From the NCBI GenBank assembly GCA_036346395.1, contig CM070594.1, positions 19,749,385 through 19,813,384 on the forward strand: a stretch of DNA of 64,000 bases. The letters run 5' to 3'. A model generated the notes under the pieces. That model worked only from the letters and a program-made list of their open reading frames with translations, was not told the DNA's origin and made no database searches. How positions within the stretch are numbered: the first letter of the stretch is position 1; each line of letters opens with the position of its first letter. Shown piece after piece: positions 10,796-21,632 of the stretch. Source of the stretch: Hsuehochloa calcarea. Lineage: Eukaryota; Streptophyta; Magnoliopsida; Poales; Poaceae. The translations under genes and the position numbers were made by a program.

Positions 10796-11170
10796 TCACA
10801 GACGGTTCCGTAACATAACCGTCTGTGATATGACACATCACAGATGGTTCCGTTTTGAAACCGTCTGTGATATGACTACATCACAAACGGTTCTGTTATA
10901 GAACCGTCTATGATATGAGGGTTTAGGGTTTCTGTGCTAAGTCATCACAGATGGTTCAATAATAGAACCGTCTGTGATATAAAAATATCACAGACTGTTT
11001 TGTTATGGAACCGTCTGTGATATTTTCATATCACAGATGGTTCTGTTACGGAACCGCCCGTGATGACTTCTCACAGAAGCCCTAAACAACATATCATAGA
11101 CGGTTCTACAATAGAACCATCTGTGATGACTTATCATAGACGGTTCTATAGTAGAACCGTCTATGATATT
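10645..11170. repeat. Array of ten ~35-bp inverted repeats (CACTA subterminal-type)
   Basis: Ten successive hairpins follow the pattern ATCACAGACGGTTC-N(6-8)-GAACCGTCTGTGAT, separated by 3-45 bases. This is the motif family found at the ends of this CACTA group, where transposase-related proteins are thought to bind. Here the array is internal, between the 3' end of TNP2 and the leader of the second gene. Confidence 0.93.
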
Positions 11171-12337
11171 CCTTTATTTAAGAGGAATCGATAGGGTTTG
11201 AGCACCCTTAACTCGTCACTCTCCTTACTCTCGTCCCTTCACCTCCCCTACGGCCGAAGCATCCTCCCCGACGCCGACCTGCTACTCCCCCGCCTCCCCG
11301 ACTCCGACGCCCCTGGTACTCCTGGCCTCCCTGACCCCGATGCCCCTGCTGTACTCCCCGCCTCCCCGACGCCCCTTCTCCGTGACCCCGACGCCCCTGC
11401 TGCTCCCCGACGTCCCTTCTCCCCGACCCCGACGCCCCTTCTCCCTAACCCTGACCTCCCCAGCGTCCGAAGCATCCTCCCCCAAGGTTAGACTTTAAGT
11501 TGTGTAAGTATGAGTGTATGACAGTAGATCCATTGGATTAGGTTGGTGGTAAGATATTCAATATTGTAGATGAGTATATTTATATATACATTTGATTAGA
11601 AAGTGAGCAAAGGCAGCTATTAGTAAGTGTTTTACAGAGTAAATTGCAAAGACAGTTTTGGTTAGAAATTTCCAGTAGGTTGTCATCATCTTGTGAGCAA
11701 AGGCATGGATAAGTGAGTCAGTTCATAAGTTAGGCAATACAGGCAAATAGAGGTATAGCTAGCAGTTAGCGATTAGATTAGTTAATAGATAATTGAAAAT
11801 AGCTAGAATTTAGGCAAATTAGAGGTCAATTATGAATACCTTGATCTGTTCTGTAGTGAAGAGAATTAGAGATCTGAGCTTTACTATAGTCCTTTTTGTG
11901 TATACCTTGATCTGTCATTGTTTTATTAATTTTATTCTGTCCTTTGTATGGTTATTGATTGCCCATGTAGCAACTTTAGAGTTGTCAATTTTTATTTTTT
12001 TGGAAAGTAGGAATAAAATGTGCTCAACGTTAGACTTTAAGTTGCATAACCCCTACTACTGCTGTTCAAGGGTGCTTGTTAATAAATATGCTAACATGGC
12101 ATATTTATAAGAAAATGCCTCAAATTTTCCACAATTTTTTTAAAATGTTACATATATCTGATGTTGTTTACTGAGTAAGACTTCTTTGTCAATTGCAATC
12201 CATGGCATTGTAAGTAGTCATTATTATTTTTTGGTATTATGTTTGTATCTTTCTTTAAATATTATGGATATCAACTTGCAATCCATGAAATTTTAGTTCA
12301 TTGCGTATGTAACTTATATAGATAGCAAGTAAGCGAG
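11171..12337 (+). other. Leader region of the second CACTA gene
   Basis: From 11,198 to 11,490 there is a C-rich tract with degenerate CCCCGACGCCCCTGCT repeats, followed by GGTTAGA-type sequence and AT-rich, intron-like DNA to 12,337. CACTA second genes often have a GC-rich first exon and a long intron; that reading is inference. The 97-aa ORF at 11,198-11,491 is proline/leucine repeat translation and not clearly a protein. Confidence 0.45.
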
Positions 12338-13275
12338 ATGGTAGAGGCACCGTCTTCGCCACCGTCATCGACGTCGCCAAATGCGTCTAAATCTCCGATC
12401 AAAGTGATACATAAGCGAGATGGCAGAGGAGTATCGAAATTGCCTGCGAGCTGAATGACTATCACAGAGGTCAATGAAGCTGGGATCCCTCTAGCTCCCA
12501 AGAAAGCAGCGGCAAGATTCCGGACCATCTGCGGGGTACTTGGAAGGGAACGGGTCCCCATCTCCACACCAAGATGGAAGTCTCTGACGGATGTAGAGAG
12601 ATGCTAGCTGTGGACTGGAATTTCAGGCTCGTTCGTTATCCCAGAAGCAGACCAGGCACGCGTGCAACGGCAGACGTTGCTCGCGATGGGACACGCGTGG
12701 AGGACCTTCAAGAGCACACTTGTCATAAAGTACATGAACACGAGTCGGACGCCCTTTACGAAGTATCATATCTTATCGCAGGATATATGGAACGCCTTTG
12801 CGCGGATGAAGACAACGGCCGAATTTCAGGAGCAAAGTGTGGCGCACAAAGCTCTCCAGGCACAAAACACTCACCCCCACAAACTCGGCACCGCTGTACG
12901 CTGGTAAAACCACGCAATAGGCGGCGGAGGATGAAAGCGCTACAAGACAAATTGCAGAGATCTCAGATGAGCGCGCTCGAGCCTGGTTAAGAGCAAGGGC
13001 ATCAACCACGTCTTCGGGCGGCATCTCTTTCACAAACCCAGCAGACAAGGCAGTGTCCCAACATCTGGTAAATATGTTGAACTGCGTAGTGTCTATAATA
13101 ACATGATGACCTCTTGCAGGAAGTATTGACTTCCGCATGTTCCGAAGGTTCTACTATCTACGGCCCTTGGAAACAAGGAGCACCCGGATCGCACGCGAGG
13201 TGTTGGGCTTTACGTACCCTGGAGGGATGGATTCCGACACGACTCCGACACGTACAGGAGTAAGAAGAGATCCTA
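12338..13275 (+). pseudogene. Transposase_24-like (Ptta/En/Spm) protein of the CACTA element
   Basis: Motifs of the plant En/Spm second protein appear in order but in different frames. They are GIPLAPKKAAARFRTICGVL and RVPISTPRWKS (about 12,478-12,595), AMGHAWRTFKS and YMNTSRTPFTKYH with EFQEQSVAHKALQAQNTHPHKLG (12,686-12,895), and GNKEHPDRTRGVGLYVPWRDG (about 13,168-13,232). The start ATG at 12,338 opens a serine/proline-rich N-terminus that meets a stop near 12,450. Family members are DNA-binding partners of TNP2. Several frameshifts and stops make it a pseudogene. Confidence 0.8.
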
Positions 13276-13696
13276 GGACGAGCATGACATCCGGTTAAAA
13301 CAAGTGCTAACTAAAAAAATTTAGGGACACATAACAAGATTGCTGGATCAAATAAATCAACTTCTGAACCAGTCGCAAGCCGCCCCTATTTTTTTGGGAG
13401 CCAGTTCTCCTCAACATCGTAGTAGCGTCGTGTCCACACATAATTCTGGACATGACGACGTCCAATTACCTATCGACGACATCAAGGCAATGTACATCTC
13501 TGGAATGCTCCAAAGATAGAGCTATAGAACGCCTTAGCTAATTGCGTATCGCTTTGTAGGAGCCGATGCCCTGCAAGCTCCAAGTGAGGATGGTGGGTCC
13601 ATTCCTATCGAGGTTGGGGGGGGAGTGATGTATCCATACTAGGAAGGGGCAGTGCAGCACGGTGCCTAGCTGGTACAGGGTTACGCCAGGGTCCAG

Positions 13697-15296
13697 GTGG
13701 ACACGGTACATGATAATTTCATGGCCATCCCACTGGAGAATCGCCCGAACGAAGACATCAGAACACTAGGGGATGCCATGCACATTTTTATCCAGTGGCC
13801 CAAGAAGGACATCGCTCTAGACGCTGCAGTGCCACATTCTCGACACGATCATGCCTCTCCATCAGGACCCTCGATGACTCTACCTCATCCTTCGCTTCAG
13901 AAGGCCACCTCATCAGTTCCCGTGGAGAACACGCTAAAGGAACAAGAAAAGCGTGTCACCGTATCGGTTCCTCAGTCGTCTCATGGGAAGACGTGCCGCA
14001 GGCAACTTAAGGTCAAATCAAAATTGAAGAACATTAAGGCGCCTCCCAAGCCTAGGAAATACTCCCTCGGAAGTCCATTGGCCCCCGACACAGTGCTAGC
14101 ACGCGCTAGAGTAGCTTCTCAGACTTTGCATGCCTGGTACATGCAAAAGACCCAACACGAGGGGTGTGATACTAGAATAATCGTCAAATACACGAAGGAG
14201 CATTTCTTCCATGAGCTAGGCCACTTCGTCGTGTGCTTCGACGACCTATTCAACCTATTCTACCTCGCTGCCTTCGACGCCTCACTTCTACGATGCTGGA
14301 CACTGTAAGTGTGTACAATCAAGTTCTACACTCACGTAATACCGATAAATATCACAACTCATTGCTTATGTATATACATGATGAAACATGTCCATCGACG
14401 GAACGAACCGGTGGGTTTCCTCGACCCACACATCATCTCTGAGCAAACCATCAACGAAGTCGCCTCCTACGTCGTCAAATACATAACGACGGGATTGCTT
14501 GCTCAGGACAACAAAGACTACATAATTGTGCCATACAACCAGAAGTAAGTGCTTCACTGCTTGCTATACAATTTTTATTTGTACTTTATACGCAGCACGA
14601 ACTTTGGTTTATGACTATAGCAACATACATTAGTAGGTTCCACTAGATCTTATTAGTCCTTATACCAAAGAGGAACAAGGTAATATACCTTGATTCCCTA
14701 CTAAACAAAAAACCACGACTTCACCCTTCTGAAAGAAATACTCGATAAGTATGCTCATTTCCTCCTTACATAACTCTATTATAGTTTTCCTTCTTTTAAA
14801 ATGGCCAAGGATAACTTTTTGGAATCATGCAGGTCGTTCATCAACTATGTTGCACACGGAGGGCTATACAAAGGATCTAGCGCCACACTACAATACATGA
14901 TGCGATTTTCGGTACGCACTATAACACAATAATGCTATATCATACTTCGTAATAATGCATCTCGAACTAACTGTATCTACATATGTAATTCTATTTTTGC
15001 AGTGATGTCAGCAAAAACAAGATCACCTATGTACATTCCACGTTTGCCATCATATGCGGCAATTGTTTAGTGCTACGATGAAGGATCATGAGGTTTGTCA
15101 ATCTCGCAATAATTATTTCCTAAATATAAATTTAAAAATATATATACTTACTACTTTACTCATGCTAGTGACAGGACATGACCATAGATTTAGATGCACT
15201 CACTGTGAAAGAGGTCTTAGAGGTTCGAGGGACGCTCTGCGCCTTCATCAAGATGGAGATCGTTAACGCTAACAGAGAGTTTCGTCGACACCACTG
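13697..15296 (+). pseudogene. Ulp1/C48-like cysteine protease domain of the CACTA second gene
   Basis: The first exon (13,697-14,308) encodes QVDTVHDNFMAIPLE, a basic serine-rich linker, KAPPKPRKYSLGSPLA, HAWYMQ and FDASLLRCWTL. Later exons carry PVGFLDPHIISEQTINE...DYIIVPYNQK (about 14,405-14,547), FH-stop-ILL...YLDSL (about 14,640), a degraded Cys region KQDHLCTFHVCHHMR (about 15,015-15,060) and the end VRGTLCAFIKMEIVNANREF (to 15,296). The order matches SUMO-protease-like (Ulp1, C48) domains carried by plant CACTA elements. The residue after the catalytic His has become a stop (TGG to TAG), so this copy is dead. It shares about 130 bases of strong similarity with 36,786-36,950. Confidence 0.82.
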
Positions 15297-15544
15297 AACG
15301 ACCTTAAAAATATTGATTCAATTGTAATTGATCATTTTGAGTAGTTGTAACTCAAATGTAAATCTAGCGACAATATATACTTGAACATAATCTTTTGTAA
15401 TTGATTTTGAGTTTTAAATGATCACTTTGAGTTGTGTCAACAATTGATTCATCTATGTGATGTATCTGATTTCTGCTAGCTTACTAGTTTTCAGAGGGAA
15501 TGGCTAGCAATTCCTGAGACTAGCCGAGAAAAAAAAAAGGTATA

Positions 15545-15965
15545 AATGAACTATCACAGACGGTTTTTGGTTGGAACCATCTGTGAAGGGGCACTATCAC
15601 AGACGGTTTCAACCAACAACAGTCTGTGATATGCGTATATCACAGACGGTTATATTTACAAACCGGCTGTGATATCTTACATATCACAGGCGGTTCTATT
15701 TACAAACCTTCTGTGATATCCGACATATCACAGACAGTTTGTAAATAGAACCGTCTGTGATACATTACGTATCACAGACGGTTTTTGGTTGAAACCGTTT
15801 GTGATAGTGCCCCTTCACAGACGGTTTCAACTAAAAACTATCTGTGTTGAGCCTTATCACAGACGGTTCAAAAACCGTCTGTGATAACCAACTATTATCA
15901 TAGATATAAAAATTCAGACGGTTCAAAAATCGTCTGTGATGACGGTTCTGAACCATTTGTGATGT
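15545..15965. repeat. 3' subterminal inverted-repeat array of the CACTA element
   Basis: About nine inverted pairs of TCACAGACGGTTT and related words (ATCACAGACGGTT...AACCGTCTGTGAT) directly precede the terminus. The motif is the same as in the array at 10,645-11,170. Some hairpins have lost symmetry (for example CCATTTGTGAT at the end). Confidence 0.92.
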
Positions 15966-15982
15966 ACTTTTCTGTAGTAGTG
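15966..15982 (-). repeat. CACTA terminal inverted repeat (3' end)
   Basis: The minus strand reads CACTACTACAGAAAAGT. This is the classic CACTA terminus, and the identical end recurs at 38,540-38,555. Confidence 0.95.
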
Positions 15983-16903
15983 TGCCTTCATCCTCAGCTC
16001 CGACGAGCACTCAAGCTCACCAACGTGTTCCTGTCACTCTAGTGAGTTTGAGCCCAAACTGATCACGTCATAAGGTGTTCTACATTCCATTGATGCTAAT
16101 CACTCACTCAATCTAGGCAATTTCACCATAAATCCGAGCTTCACTCTTATTTTCCCCATTCACGGCCCCTGCCACCCTTTCTGATCTTTTTCAAAACCCG
16201 GTAAGCCTCGGGCCAATTCCCTACGTCTAAACCATCGTCAGCACCTCAGTAACCGGACACAACACTTCTTGTAGCACCTCTGTTACTATGGTGAGCTGTC
16301 GTCGCGGACCTCCTCTGCGCCGCCGCTGCTCGTCGTTGACAAGCTGTTCTAGAGCCTCCCCGACCTCATCTTCTGTACCCTCATGGTCGTGGTGAGTCAC
16401 TGATTCTCATGCGTGCTCAACTTACCATGGGCGAGTCCCTAGTGCGATTCCCCCTTAGCCACTTATGGTGTCGTCGTGGTTGCATGCCGCCGACATTCCT
16501 ACAGTGACCCTGGTCCCTGTGCCTGTCCCATTAGCATAGCCTGGACTCACTAATTCCAGTGCGACACTCCTTTATCTCAGGGAATGCCTCCTACACGAAG
16601 TGTATGACAGAACCGAGAGGCTCCACTGCTCATCTCCGTCGCGTCGCCGATTTCGTCCACCTCTCTGGCCACTTTTACCTCCCCTGGCATCGCATAGACT
16701 CCCTCTACCCACTTCCAGGCTCCCCCAAGATTTTCAGCACATGCCTCACCGCCGGCGAGTTCCTCCCCCTCTCGGCCATGCGCATGCCCAGTTCCTTCCT
16801 TCTGCTCTCTCTCTCTCTCTGTGAGTGGGACCCATGTGATTAAAAGTTAATTAGCAATTAATAACAGTAGTTAAACGTAGTAAGTCAATGACAGGTAGGA
16901 CTG
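15983..16903 (+). other. LTR-like or gene-like GC-rich sequence of unknown family
   Basis: No conserved protein is recognised. The stretch is GC-rich with exon-like C/T-rich blocks, then AT-rich from 16,840, including GGGACCCATG and GACAGGTAGGAC words that also occur in grass gypsy LTRs. It meets the LTR piece at 16,904 without any element terminus, so the junction looks like a recombination breakpoint. Confidence 0.4.
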
Positions 16904-17417
16904 GTTTTGTGGATGGACGATGTTAATTACAGTTGCGTTGGCTATTGTCTTACTATTTGTACTTTGTTAAGTCTTGGACTCACTCTTGCTGATGTTGTAT
17001 TTTTAGGTACCTCATTTGCGGACGGCTTGCATGGGAGGGAGTAGGGTTGCTTTGGTTGCACTCACTACCACACATTCTTTAAAAGATGATTATCATTTAG
17101 ACTGTACCTTAATAACAAGCAAACTGCTTAAGGATTAACTTTGGCTATACTTGAATGCATTGGTTTATTTGTAATAATGTGAGTGGTAAATTTTAATTAT
17201 GCTTGCTTATGCTTTAGCTGAGTAGATTATTTATGAATGCTTCGATGAACTTTGGATGTTGAAATAGCGATAATTTTATATGCATCTGATGGAATCTCCG
17301 GTAATCTTAGTTATACAAAGGAGGTTCTGCCGAAATTTATTGTAGTGTCTTAGATTTGTATTTGTTACCTTGTTATTGTAGTAGCATTCCAGGCTCATGT
17401 TGGGCTGGGGTGTTACA
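16904..17417 (+). repeat. 5' LTR remnant of the LARD-like gypsy element
   Basis: Matches 35,187-35,700 with only scattered transitions, ending GGGCTGGGGTGTTACA just before the primer-binding site. The left part of the LTR, which should begin TGTAATACCCC, is absent and replaced by unrelated DNA at 16,903. Confidence 0.9.
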
Positions 17418-17419
17418 GT

Positions 17420-17431
17420 TGGTATCAGAGC
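17420..17431 (+). promoter_or_regulatory. Primer-binding site (tRNA-iMet)
   Basis: TGGTATCAGAGC lies two bases after the LTR end TGTTACA. It is intact, unlike the equivalent site at 26,141. Confidence 0.95.
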
Positions 17432-20400
17432 GGGCTTCAGGTCCGTGGTAGCTAGAAAAGAAAAAGAAAATTAAATTGACACACTGTGCACAGTAGGATG
17501 GGAATGGGCAAAGCATTGCATTTACGTTTCTGATATATCATATTGATGGTTGCTGATGTTAATTGAGTATGATTGCTTATTACTTGGTTATATGATTATT
17601 ATGTGTGAGGATAATCGATGTCGAGAGGGAGAGTGTGGTTGTGGCCATGGGCATGGCCAGGTTGTACCGCCAGTTAGGGTATGGGGATAGTGGAGTGATT
17701 ACCTTGGTAAACTACTTCCAGGTGTCGAGCATGAATTCCTTTGGGAATGTTATTGACTCCCTTGGGATGTACTAGGATTTTCTGACCAACCGCTGGTGGT
17801 TATTTAATCTCCTTGGGTTAATGGTTTCAATACAGTTGGACATTTTTCTTGGTTTTATTGGTTCCTTAAAGAAATTATTTGTTCTTTGGACCAACGAGAG
17901 TTGGACTGCTTGTTAACATTTTTGATTCGCAAGGTTGACCTTTTATGGTGAAGGTTTGCTTTTCCTGTTGGGAAAACATGATTCGTTTTTTTTCGCTTAG
18001 TACCTTGGATAATGTGAACTATCTCGGTGAGTTCTTTAGCATGCGAAAGCTTTGGTCAACTCTTGTCCGGTTGTGGCTGATGAATTTCTCTTGGGTTATT
18101 AGTTCATTGCGGTCGATGTATGGTTTTGGTTGGAGAGAAGTTGATGTGATTCAGTTGGCTTAACTTGTCTCTTACAGCAATAATCGTCTTCCCAAGTGTT
18201 GAGTTATTCTTGCGACTGGTGAACTTGGTTAATTGTCAGGCTTCACCTTTGTATTGGGGTTCTGTTTTTCTTATTGGGAATCATGACCCATCTACTTCGC
18301 TTGATGGTTTGGTTAATAAAAGTTTGCTTTTGCAAGTCTTTTAGTATATGGAAGCTTTGACTCAATGCAACTCTTTTGGGTATTCTGAGTGTTGAAGTTG
18401 CATAGTTCCCTCTTATAAAAGAAAATGTTAAACCCTTTAGCGATGTTTTTCCGTGGTAAAGTGAAAGGTTACAATCAAAGAAATTAATGGATAAGATATG
18501 GGTTATCAAGTCGAGTGCGGGTGGTGCATAATGAATCCTAACGAGTATCCGTGGAAGTGAAATCGGAAAAGACGATGTTGTCCTCTAGTAGTTCTTGATG
18601 AGCTGTGATTATGAGTATGACTATACTTGGTTGGAATCAATAGAGTTATTAAAAGTGTGTAACACTGATGAGATGGTTGATCGTTCGAATTGTGTAGTTT
18701 GCTAAACTTGTTGGATTATTTGGTCTGATGGGCTAATCTAACTATGTAGAATGAGGAACATACGGATTTGTTCGACTGATGTCTCAGTAGATAATGAAAT
18801 AGAATTTTCTTTGATTGGCTATTTGATGATCTTATGTATGCCCGTGGGAATATAAATAGAGAAAGGACCATGAATTCGTCCATGATTGGATAATCGTCAA
18901 TGGTTTATGATAACCTCTAGATTGGAATTAGTGTGTACTAAATTGGTGTGAGCATTCCTAATAGGTGCAGGGTTGACACTTGAAAGTGATTTACTCACGT
19001 GTGTTTCATGAGGATGAATTGTGGTTGCATGCCCTTGATAAAAGTGATTTGCTTTGATAGTGAGGTTTGTGTATCAGACAATCTATAGGACAAGTTGACC
19101 GCTGGAATCTTATTGAGATAATAGAAACATTATGGAATAATCTACTGTGTTTCTTTTGGAAATGTTTATATTGGAATTTAAGAGGTGACCTATGTTTGCG
19201 TAATGGTGAGATGGTCGGGTAATAATATGCCTTTGATGATAGAGATTTGGTGAGCCCTTGGGCCTTTGTAATGAAGGAAATGATGTTAATGATTATTGAA
19301 AAGGGGGTTTTAACCTTGAGGTTAGTAAGGTGGTCTGCAAGAGATCCTGACTCGTCGGAGCAGTGATAATTCTTCTAGAGAGAAAGTAAGTTAATTGCCT
19401 TCCGTTATTTCGACTAAATGAAATGTTTGGAGTTTGGCATTCATGGTCTTTTGGGAGTTCATGGTCTTTTGGGAGTTCATGATCTATGTAGTAGATAAAA
19501 TTAGTTTGAGCAACATGACGTATTGGAAGGCTCTATTCGGTTCTTAAGTGAGTAATGTGATTTGGTTTTAGATGTACTTCTTGGTTGGGTTGGCAAGTAA
19601 TGATGTACTCAAAGAAAATTGTTTTATTTGTTAACAGAAATCGGTTACCATAAGTATTTGAGGTCGGAGTTGAGAATTGTAATATGCAACTTTTCTATCA
19701 TTACAGCTTAAGAGTTTCTTCAGTTTCCATAGCACTGTTCTATTATGATTTATGGAGCTTTAAAAATCTTGTGGGACTTATGCCCTCAACCGTGGGAACG
19801 TATTTTGTTTTCTGAGATCATTACTATTTGACTGTTTCTCTTTGTCTCGTGCTCACTCCAAGGAGCAATATTTTCTTGTGTGTTGGAATTTGTGTCTGAT
19901 TATCTCTTCCCTTTTGAGAAAGGATTTAACAAACTTATGTTGCCAAGTTTTATAAAGTGTCGTTTCGTACCTAGTTGGTGGTGGACAAGTATAAGGCGGT
20001 GATGAAATTTTATGAACCAATCTATGTAAAGAACAGTAGAGGATGAATTGGTTTTGACCTATAACTTTTGGAGAGAATTCCATGGAATGTTTATCGTTGG
20101 AATAAAATTGATTAGTGTTACAACCAGTGGAACTCATAGCGAAATATAATCCAGGAACCCTTGTTCATGCTGGAATGTTGGGATTATCGGAAGTATGGGA
20201 ATCTTGATCGATTTATTAGAGTATCAGGGATGGGGAATTAACCTTGCGGGGTTGTGTAGGTGGTTTATGAAGGTATAATTCAATGAGAGTAGGATTAACG
20301 AAGTAATCTGATTGTAATATCATTTGATGGGACAGTAGGGACAATTGAATTATCACCAGGTACGACTTGGCTTCAGTGAGTAACCCTCTAGAAGTTAGAA

Positions 20401-21619
20401 TTTCCTTAAAGATAATTTGGTTGAGAATATGTTTTCAGGTGGTTGTTAACGATTGAGTATGATTAGATTATGGGGATTTTAGTCAGCGGATTCGAGAGTT
20501 TCCATATCAGTTACATTGAAATACATCTATAGGGTCCTTGAAGATTGAAAATTTTGGCCTGGCGTTCTATGCAAGAACCTTGGAGACTAATGATGTTGTG
20601 TTGAGATGGTGAAACAAAGTGGATTCCGAATAGTACGATGTTCATTGATAGAATCCTTTGGGTGTAGCAATTGAGTGTGTGTGCTAAGAGTTTCGGGTTG
20701 ATTATCCTTGAAGGATTGAGGTGAAGCGACTGTGGGTGAAAACCATGATGAGGTGCATTTGGAAGTCATCTATAAAAGTAATTCCCGTCAGTTCAGATGT
20801 TGGCTAGGGTATGTTTTTGGGTGGAAGTCATTAGAGTCTTTCTACAAAGGTGTGAATGGTGAATTCGGTTTGAGCATAGTGTTGAGATTGCCAATTTAAG
20901 AGAACTGAGTTAGTGTGATATGGATGAAATAGGGTTCCATGATTTGAGAGAAATTCTATTTCTAACAGAGAAATTGAAAAAAAAAATGTTTCCTCGAGTA
21001 GTGAAACGCTCTTTGATTCTTGTTTGAGCTATGTGTTTATGACAGATGTTTTTTCGCAAATGGAGTTTGACCTTATGATTGGCATGCGTGGATCTTATCA
21101 GTTCAGAAAGAATAAAGAAAGTAACTGATTTGGGTATTCAAGTGGTTTCTCTTTCGGTTTGGGATGTGCTCATTGTTAAGATGAAAAGGTCGATCGAGAG
21201 TTGGAACCAAAATTCCATGCGTCATGTGTAGAGTGTCTGGTTTGGTACCACAAGGAAGGTTGGCCCAAGGTACATCGGTTTGATTTTTGGTTGCTAGCAT
21301 TTCACTAGAACCATCTCGGGTCCATGTGCGGGGTACACAACGTTTCGTGACCCGATGTCGAGAGAGTATTTGAGAGTCTGGAGTATGAGATTCATCTGGG
21401 ACGAGAAACCACAAGTAAAACCTTATGTTCAAGTCCCGTCCGTGGAGTATACCAGATAAGATTAAGACGAGCGTTGTGGTGTAGGATGTTGGAATCCATC
21501 AAGGTGCGGTGGTCGAATCAGACCGAGTGGAGAGTGACCTGGGAGCTGGAGCCATGCATGCTAGGTGTAAATGTCCTTCGAGTAGAATGACAGAAAGAAT
21601 TCGGGGTCGAATTATGTTT
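17432..21619 (+). other. Inner region of the LARD-like element
   Basis: About 4.2 kb shows no conserved gag, RT or integrase in any frame that I could recognise. The base composition is TG-rich on the plus strand, like coding strands of gypsy pol that have lost all frames. Only about 21,480-21,610 resembles the integrase/chromodomain tail. A direct repeat (CATGGTCTTTTGGGAGTT, twice) lies at about 19,441-19,480. Confidence 0.55.
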
Positions 21620-21632
21620 AAGGGGGGTAGAA
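21620..21632 (+). promoter_or_regulatory. Polypurine tract of the LARD-like element
   Basis: AAGGGGGGTAGAA immediately precedes the 3' LTR start TGTAATACCCC. In LTR elements this tract primes plus-strand synthesis. Confidence 0.88.

Larger units (their letters stand above)
8302..15982 (+). mobile_element. Decayed CACTA (En/Spm) transposon, 3' portion, with nested gypsy fragment
   Basis: The parts, in order, are TNP2 C-terminus, hairpin-repeat array, Transposase_24-like and Ulp1-like second gene, second hairpin array, and a terminus. That terminus reads CACTACTACAGAAAAGT on the minus strand and ends at 15,982. The two arrays use the same repeat unit (TCACAGACGGTT), which ties the parts together. 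The matching 5' CACTA terminus and TNP2 N-terminus are not in the window; that side is replaced by retrotransposons. A related 3' end lies at 36,786-38,555. Confidence 0.85.

Noticed and set aside
10645..11170. Regularly spaced repeats resembling a CRISPR array
   Set aside because: Each unit is an inverted pair with a variable short centre, and the spacers are not unique 30-mers. The setting is a plant CACTA transposon with a matching terminus and array at 15.5 kb.
11198..11491. 97-aa proline/leucine-rich ORF
   Set aside because: It is the translation of degenerate CCCCGACGCCCC repeats and has no domain. Opposite-strand ORFs over the same bases are equally open.
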